DNA from: Silene latifolia
Taxonomy: Eukaryota > Streptophyta > Magnoliopsida > Caryophyllales > Caryophyllaceae
Direction: 5' to 3'
DNA length: 64,000 nt
Assembly: GCF_048544455.1 (NCBI RefSeq)
Contig: NC_133536.1
Location: 200,511,325-200,575,324 of the forward strand
How positions within the stretch are numbered: position 1 is the first letter of the stretch; each line of letters starts with the position of its first letter. This document shows, one piece after another, positions 58,291-64,000 of this stretch. Under the pieces are notes generated by a model. The model ran no database searches. It was not told the DNA's origin and was given only the letters and a program-made list of their open reading frames with translations. The translations under genes and the position numbers were made by a program.

Positions 58291-60424
58291 TAGTATTTGT
58301 GAAAACCTCTAGAGATTGGTAAAAAGAGTGAATAGGAATAAAGTGTACCGGAATAAAAATAAATGGTGATTTTGGTAGTACAAAAAAAACCCTCTAGGTT
58401 GGTAAAAAGAGCAAGTAGGAGACTAGGAGTAAAAAGTTTACCAATGCATTTATAATGAAATCGAGTAACACTAAACAATGAATATCTAAAGATAGCGATT
58501 TTTCAAACTATTAAAGGAGTCGATTGGTACCCTGCTCATAACACATAAATTGTAATTCATAGTATTTGCAAAATTAGTGATTTGTGTGTTTGCCACAGTT
58601 CTATGAATTATAATTTTATAGGAAGTTGTTTACTTAGCCTCCTATAGTCTCAAGTAAATGGGACTTCATTCGGAATTCACTTCTCACATTCCAACCAAAT
58701 CACCATCTCTCAATTCATGTGAAATTCGTAATTATCTAGTACGAAGTGCTTAACTTGTTAAACAAATGTCCAACCAATGTTAAATAAAAATAGATTTAAA
58801 AACCTGTATATGAAAAATTGACGTGTTAATTTGTTTTTATTACATTTAGTTGAAATTTTTGTGAATTTTTTGTTTCACAAATAGATTTTTAGCGTGTACT
58901 TCAAATAACTTATTAATAGAACCGTGATATAAATAATATTTTTTTAAGATATACGTAGTATTGTTGGTATGTTAACCTCAAGTGGAAGGATGAAAGTTGA
59001 GAAGAAATAATAAGAAAATAGATTGCTAAAAAAACCTAGCCTCCATCAATCAAATCTGGCGAGATCCGTTTGTCTGTCTCTATTTTCGGAGTTTTTTCAG
59101 TCGGAGAGAGTTGCATATTATTCAATACTGATGGGGTATATATATAGTACATGGATGAAGGGTGAATCAGAATCCTAAATACATATATAATGAGTGTAAA
59201 GCTCAATGGACATCCACACTAACTAATATTTGTTACGGAGTATTTCATAACAAGATAGCGATACGGCGCCACCCGGTGGTACTGAAACTCGACGCCACCC
59301 TAATTAATAAAAATAAAAAAATATATTATAGTTTCGATTTGCGCCAACCCTTTAGGGGTAGAAATGTAAAACTAAAGTAAGATCTTCACCCTAACTAAAT
59401 CACCAATCACCTAATACATAATCAAGAAATTTTGCAGGAAAAAGAATAAAATTTGGATATTTTCCATGATAGAAACTACTGCAAAATGTTTTAGATTGAA
59501 GGATGTAAATTACGATTTGCACGACATTATGATGAATTGATGACATCCCAAGTTTGTTTATCCATCATCAACGTTATATTCTAAAGATTTTCATCGTTTG
59601 CTATATCAACAAATTTCTAGCACCGTACGAGTTACGACGTTAATATCGAATTTTACAAAAGTAATTGGTTTTAGAACTAATGTGCAAAAAACTACGAATT
59701 CGTTGGAGTCGATTTGAGTTTGTGATTAGCTTCAGATTATTATATTTACAACTCAGATTCCAATTCAGGATTTCAACTCGAGTTATTTTGCTACGCACCT
59801 AACTCCACGTCAAATTATAGCTAGAACACTCGTCGGCTTAGTTTAAATAGTTTCATTCTCGTTGTGCTATTTTTTTTCTACTAATCACAATGGTTAGCAC
59901 TAACAACTATTGAGCATCATTTTAATGGTGTTTCGGTGGAACAAGGCACCTACACATCACACAGCTATTCATATAATATTGTTGGAGAAAATCAAGGAAA
60001 TTAGAATATTGGAATAACAAGACTAAAAGAGAACACCACATTCCTAAATCGTCCTTTCAGTCTCAAATTCAAAATTTGGCCGAGGGAAACAAAAATGCTT
60101 ACTAATTTACCATTATACGCCCGGTGGTACCGAAATTCAGTGTCACCGGGTGACGCCATCTCATTATTCTTCATAACAATAACGTTATTCTATGGACACC
60201 AAAATTGTTTCGACAAAGTACTTAATAACCAATTAACATTACCGAGATACATTTTACAATCAAATACGTACATAATTGAAAATCTTATTAATAATTACCA
60301 GGCCATCTGTCAACATGGGAAGAGATTGAGATTCCAAACTAACGTGCACATTATATCTCCATATCATGATGAATTATGATAATTAGTTGTTAATTGACGA
60401 TGGAGATCTCGTTCATGGAGTGGC
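58291..60424. other. Intergenic DNA upstream of secreted-peptide gene
   Basis: No supported gene. Two related GC-rich blocks occur: CCACCCGGTGGTACTGAAAC (about 59269) and GCCCGGTGGTACCGAAATTC (about 60119), each followed by a CACC-containing segment. They are direct repeats about 850 bp apart, perhaps parts of a dispersed element. Confidence 0.45.
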
Positions 60425-60433
60425 TATAAATAG
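60425..60433 (+). promoter_or_regulatory. TATA box of secreted-peptide gene
   Basis: TATAAATAG lies 73 bp before the ATG at 60506, which predicts a leader of about 45-50 bases. The leader contains TACA/TACG tetranucleotide repeats. Confidence 0.75.
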
Positions 60434-60505
60434 AGGACACCCTACATCAGTTTTAAGCATTACATACATACATACGTACGTACATATATACATACATTTA
60501 GCATA

Positions 60506-61213
60506 ATGGGAAAGCTCTTTTATGGAATCCTGGCAACTTTCCTTGTTCTTCACGTCTTCATGGCTACTGCCGCCGAATTATCCGAAGGTATCTACAGTGC
60601 TTAATTATTACTTTCTATTTTGGGTTTCTTATCCTATGCCTAGTGGGCATAGGTTAGAAAAACCGTAATTATATTAAGCTACTTTTACACATTCAAGATT
60701 AATTAATAAAGTCTATGTTGTTCCTCCTGATTTGCCGACATAAACCTTACTAGATAATGACTTATTATTCTTTCCTTCTCAATCGTTTATTTATCCACAA
60801 AAAATATAACGTAATATATATAACAAATACATGTGAATACAGAGGAACAAATGATTGAGACGAGACGGGGAGAATAATAATCCCGCCTCTCTTTTAATTA
60901 TCCCTATGTTAATTGTTAACCAGTTTACTAATCTTAATTACCCTGGTTTGATTAATAAGCTGAGCTGAAGGACTGCGTTACAAAAAGGACCAATGAAAGC
61001 AGTTTACCCGAGTCTTCCAGGAATAGAATCAAACAACTCAACAGTTGGTCCCAAGACAATCAGAATAATTGCATACCATTTATGACCGACCCCGTTGACG
61101 ACGAAATCAGCGACACTTGCGTCAAGGTCATAAATGGGTTAAATGGTCATGACGACGACAGCATATTGGAATTTTATAAAATTAGAAACGCTTGTGTTTT
61201 TGATCATCTCTGA
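60506..61213 (+). CDS. Secreted cysteine-containing peptide precursor, 111 aa, two exons
   Basis: Exon 1 (60506-60587) encodes MGKLFYGILATFLVLHVFMA and TAAELSE, a classic signal peptide: short basic start, hydrophobic core, and cleavage probably after ATAA. Intron 60588-60959 (372 bp, GTATCT...AATAAG, phase 1) lies just behind the signal peptide. Exon 2 (60960-61213) encodes 84 residues with four Cys (DCVTKR, NNCIPF, DTCVKV, NACVF) and ends DHL before TGA. The mature peptide, about 88 residues, is acidic near its C-terminus (GHDDDS) and could form two disulfides. TATA box, leader, intron and an AATAAA near 61280 make a complete gene with no disruption. I do not recognise the family; the signal-peptide/intron layout is that of plant small secreted cysteine-rich peptides (defence or reproductive signalling). 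Confidence 0.7.
60588..60959 (+). other. Intron of secreted-peptide gene
   Basis: Donor CGAAG|GTATCT, acceptor TTAATAAG|CTGAGC, phase 1, 372 bp, AT-rich. Splicing joins the signal peptide to the cysteine-bearing exon in frame. Confidence 0.7.
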
Positions 61214-61751
61214 ATCAATCCGTTACCAAATTAGTCATTTTACTCGCTCTGTTTTAATTATTTATTTATTTTTGATTAAAATAAATAATTAATTGAAAGA
61301 GAAACAATGACTAAATATTTTAACTTGATTTTGTTGTATCTATCTAGTGGTACTAAATTTATTTTATCATTTTCATATAAAGGCTGTATTTAAGAACTAA
61401 ATTACTTCCCAAAATAGAATTAAATTAGGAATTTATGACACAATTACGCGTAAATTGATGTCATTAATGCTTGATTTAAGCTTTTCTTTCCTTTTTTGGT
61501 AAGGGTTGTATTTATCATTTTCCATAAAAATATTATATGTGATTATTGATAATAATGAATATTACTACCACTCGTTTATGCGTTATTATTGGCATGCTTA
61601 CTATGTAAAAGTCTTGACGTCTCTCAAGTCGACTTTAATGTGTTTTTTCTTTCTTAATCGCTTTGTATTCCATTTAAGGATTGTGACAAATGTATGTTAA
61701 ATATATTTGTCATGCGTGTTGAGTTTAATAATACTCCTATATATTTATATA
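61214..61751. other. 3' flank of secreted-peptide gene
   Basis: AT-rich. A polyadenylation-type AATAAA lies near 61280. No other feature is seen before the Helitron-like end at 61752. Confidence 0.5.
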
Positions 61752-61920
61752 CTAGTTTGAATGTCTATGCGTTGCAATGGGGTAATTAAATTATTTATAA
61801 TGCAAAAAAAAACGTTATTAGGGTTTAATGTTTATATTCTATGTCTAATGATTTGTTTACATATTATTAAAATATCTTTTTAAAAAAAATAAAAGATTAA
61901 TATATACGTGAGTTAACTCT

Positions 61921-62093
61921 TATTTATAATCATATAATCACCACATCTTATACTAATCTTTCGATGTGGGACAATTTTACTATTTATAAGTAATATATTC
62001 ACCAAACTTGGATTATTTTTCTGATGTGGGACAATTCTACTATTTATATATAGTATATATTCATCAAACCTGCATTGTTTTTCAATGTGGGAC
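61921..62093 (-). promoter_or_regulatory. Three tandem USE-TATA modules, 60-bp period
   Basis: TATAAATA on the minus strand at 61921-61928, 61981-61988 and 62041-62048, exactly 60 bp apart. USE-like boxes are at 61962-61972 (GTCCCACATCG), 62022-62032 (GTCCCACATCA) and 62083-62093 (GTCCCACATTG). Gaps are 33, 33 and 34. Confidence 0.6.
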
Positions 62094-62552
62094 AAATAAC
62101 ATGCTCAGAATTACACCATCTTTTTTGCACTTTTTTCGACATCCAACCAGATCCCGAATACCGAATTCGGACAATTGCTACTCATTATATCTAATAGTTA
62201 TATTTAAATTTAATAATATGATCAAGTACTCTCCATTAATATTTGTATGTTGTTTTTCTTCAAAAAAAAAATTTATCATAATTGACATACGGAAATTTCC
62301 CGTGGTACCCCTTAATTTTATCAGATTTTCCATGTTACCCCTACTTTTAAGAATCTGCCTACGGTACCCTTGAGGTTCCATTTTTTTTGCACATGGTACC
62401 CCCTAATGTAAAGGCTGTTAAATGGACGTTAAGTTTGATGGAGTGACAATAAAATAATAATTAAAAAATAATACCCCCTTTATTGTTTTATTGGTACGGA
62501 TATCTCTCTCTTTTAAATGAAAATTTAATTAACTATATCAGTATAATATTGG

Positions 62553-62965
62553 AAATTTCTCATGGTAACCTTGAACTTTGATAGATTACACATGGTACCC
62601 CTACTTTTAAGTTTCTAGAAATGGTACCCCTGTGTTCTCCTTTTTCTTTCCCAGAATATCATTTGACAACTTCCGTCATAACGCCATTACTCCTATGACT
62701 TGTGACGCCTTTTTCTTTTGTTATCTATTACACAAACACTTCATCATCTAATTTATAAATCCATATTTTATTTAATAAACTAACATTTAATACCTAAATA
62801 ACAAAACACAAATAGCATGACATGCTCAATTACTCATCTAGTTACTCATAGGAGTAACGGCGTTATGAAAAAAAAGTAAATACAAGGGTATTATATGTAG
62901 AAACTTAAAATTAAGGGTATTATGTGTAATCTACCAAAATTTTAGGGTACCATGAAAAATTTCCG
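62553..62965. mobile_element. GGTACC-family TIR element, copy in region B
   Basis: Counterpart of 37798-38209, with the same inverted ends and flanking tataatattg (62543-62552 and 62967-62976). Confidence 0.6.
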
Positions 62966-63131
62966 TTATAATATTGACCATTTTATCGCTCTTTCTCCCA
63001 CCTAAAAAAATGTTACAACTTTAAAAATTTAACATTTAATTCAAGATTATGTTTAAAGTCTCTTATATAATAAGTATACTTTGAGAGATTCAATATATTT
63101 GGGGTGATACCTAAGTTCCAAGGATAAATCC

Positions 63132-63244
63132 TATTTATAATCATGGGATCACCCTGCCTTATGATAATCTTCTGATGTGGGACAATTCAACTATTTATAC
63201 GTAGTATATATTTATTACACCTGCATTATTTTTCAATGTGAGAC
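63132..63244 (-). promoter_or_regulatory. Two tandem USE-TATA modules
   Basis: GTCCCACATCA (63173-63183) to TATAAATA (63132-63139), gap 33. GTCTCACATTG (63234-63244) to TATAAATA (63192-63199), gap 34. The TATA boxes are 60 bp apart. Confidence 0.55.
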
Positions 63245-63537
63245 GAATAACATATTAAAAAGTACACCATATTTTTTTTAACTTAATTCGATATCCAACT
63301 CGATTTAATAATAAGCAAATACTATATTATATATCTATTAATATTCATACGTTTGTTTTTTTTATCATAATTAAAATATGTGCAAATAATATGAACCTAT
63401 ACTCTAATGATAGAATTTTTTTTAACACAATTCTAATTATATTATTTAAACGCAGTATATTTACCACACAATCCTACCTAAACACAAACTAGAGGATTCT
63501 TTTCTTATTCTTATCATATAAGAAATAGGAGATAATA

Positions 63538-63538
63538 C

Positions 63539-63575
<37 letters not shown>

Positions 63576-63660
63576 GTGCCGAAAAAAAAAAGGAAAGCAA
63601 GAAATAAAAAAAAAATGTGCCGGAAAAAAAAGGAGAAAAAGGAGAAAAAGGAGGAAAAAG
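63538..63660. repeat. Purine-rich low-complexity tract
   Basis: About 30 consecutive A's, then A/G-rich sequence with repeated GGAGAAAAA, directly before the open frame at 63665. Confidence 0.85.
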
Positions 63661-63664
63661 CAAT

Positions 63665-64000
63665 ATGAGTCTTGAGATGTTGAATTCTAAGATAGAATCT
63701 AATTTTACTTCTATTCTTGGAAGGATTAATGAGCAAGACAAGAAATTATGTGAGTTGTTTGATCTCATCACAAAGGAAAAGAGAGTTGATACTAGTGGAC
63801 CGAGTAGTATTAGCCCGGCGCGTCTAAACACCGTGTTGTCACGATTTGACACAAAAATCGACAATGCTCTTAAGGCCGCCGTGCGAACACACTCCGAATC
63901 TACTCATATGAGGGAAGGTTTGGATAGTTTAGTTAAGTTTGGTGATGAGCTATTACAATCTGGAAAGGAGACGAGGTCTGAGATGCATACGATATATGAA
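63665..64000 (+). CDS. Partial open frame leaving the window, coiled-coil-like
   Basis: ATG 63665 opens MSLEMLNSKIESNFTSILGR and stays open for 112 codons to the window end. Regular hydrophobic spacing (INEQDKKLCELFDLI, MREGLDSLVKFGDELL) suggests a coiled coil. No domain is recognised. Because unrelated sequence starts at about 63470 and a purine tract precedes it, this may be the start of another mobile element's gag or accessory protein. It could also be a host gene. Confidence 0.45.
   Translation, partial: MSLEMLNSKIESNFTSILGRINEQDKKLCELFDLITKEKRVDTSGPSSISPARLNTVLSRFDTKIDNALKAAVRTHSESTHMREGLDSLVKFGDELLQSGKETRSEMHTIYE

Larger units (their letters stand above)
61752..63470 (-). mobile_element. 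Helitron-like repeat region, copy B
   Basis: The minus-strand end is ATTGCAACGCATAGAC...CAAACTAG followed by T. The sequence matches copy A (37012-38460, then 40101-40330) at most positions and is uninterrupted where copy A carries the hAT-like element. It stops matching at about 63470, where unrelated sequence begins. Confidence 0.45.

Noticed and set aside
60095-60379. 94-codon frame upstream of the secreted-peptide gene
   Set aside because: No signal or domain, it spans one of the repeated CCCGGTGGTACC blocks and ends just before the gene's promoter; likely chance.

Overview
This window is nuclear DNA from a flowering plant, very probably a eudicot. The evidence is spliced genes with GT-AG introns, an F-box/FBD gene, plant-type retrotransposons (Copia, Tat-type and Athila-type Gypsy, and a LINE with an RNase H domain), a tRNA-derived SINE, Stowaway MITEs and Helitron-like ends. 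Most of it is AT-rich, gene-poor, repeat-dominated sequence. I suspect Caryophyllales, but the sequence alone does not prove that.

Layout. 1-5.4 kb: intergenic DNA with several small inverted-repeat elements, a SINE with an 18-bp target duplication (2922-3097) and a minus-strand F-box/FBD gene (3195-4744) broken by a frameshift. 5.4-35.3 kb: a three-level nest. A LINE (pieces at 5.4-10.3 and 34.5-35.3 kb, also carrying a Helitron-like insert) was hit by a Copia element (10290-34466, TSD catcc). The Copia was in turn hit by a Tat-lineage Gypsy element (14130-33553, TSD actat). Removing each insertion plus one TSD copy restores the reading frame of the element beneath. 35.3-43 kb: MITEs, a long (AT)n tract and a Helitron-like region full of promoter-like modules, itself interrupted by a hAT-like element (38461-40092) and a Mutator-like element (40628-41674). 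43-58.3 kb: a truncated minus-strand Athila-type gag with its LTR, then a plus-strand, mutated Athila-type element with gag-pol and an extra downstream ORF. 58.3-64 kb: intergenic DNA, an apparently intact two-exon gene for a 111-residue secreted cysteine-containing peptide (60506-61213), a second copy of the Helitron-like region (from 61752), and the start of an open frame leaving the window.

Most notable points. (1) Between pol and the 3' LTR the Tat element carries two antisense genes. One has seven coding exons, all in phase 0 with canonical introns, and encodes a plant-mobile-domain protein with a coiled-coil tail. Antisense orientation lets introns survive an RNA-based life cycle. (2) A GC-rich palindromic module occurs in this element's LTR upstream of the TATA box, and again upstream of both antisense genes, which suggests a shared cis-element. 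(3) The Helitron-like repeats carry at least twelve copies of a match to the plant snRNA upstream sequence element (RTCCCACATCG) at a nearly constant 33 bp from TATAAATA, partly as 60-bp tandem arrays. (4) The small secreted peptide gene is the best candidate for a working host gene.

How parts relate: most coding capacity here is retroelement-derived and mutated. The only probable host genes are the F-box gene (damaged) and the secreted peptide gene (intact, with TATA box, intron and stop). All identities are from motif reading by eye; no database search was run.
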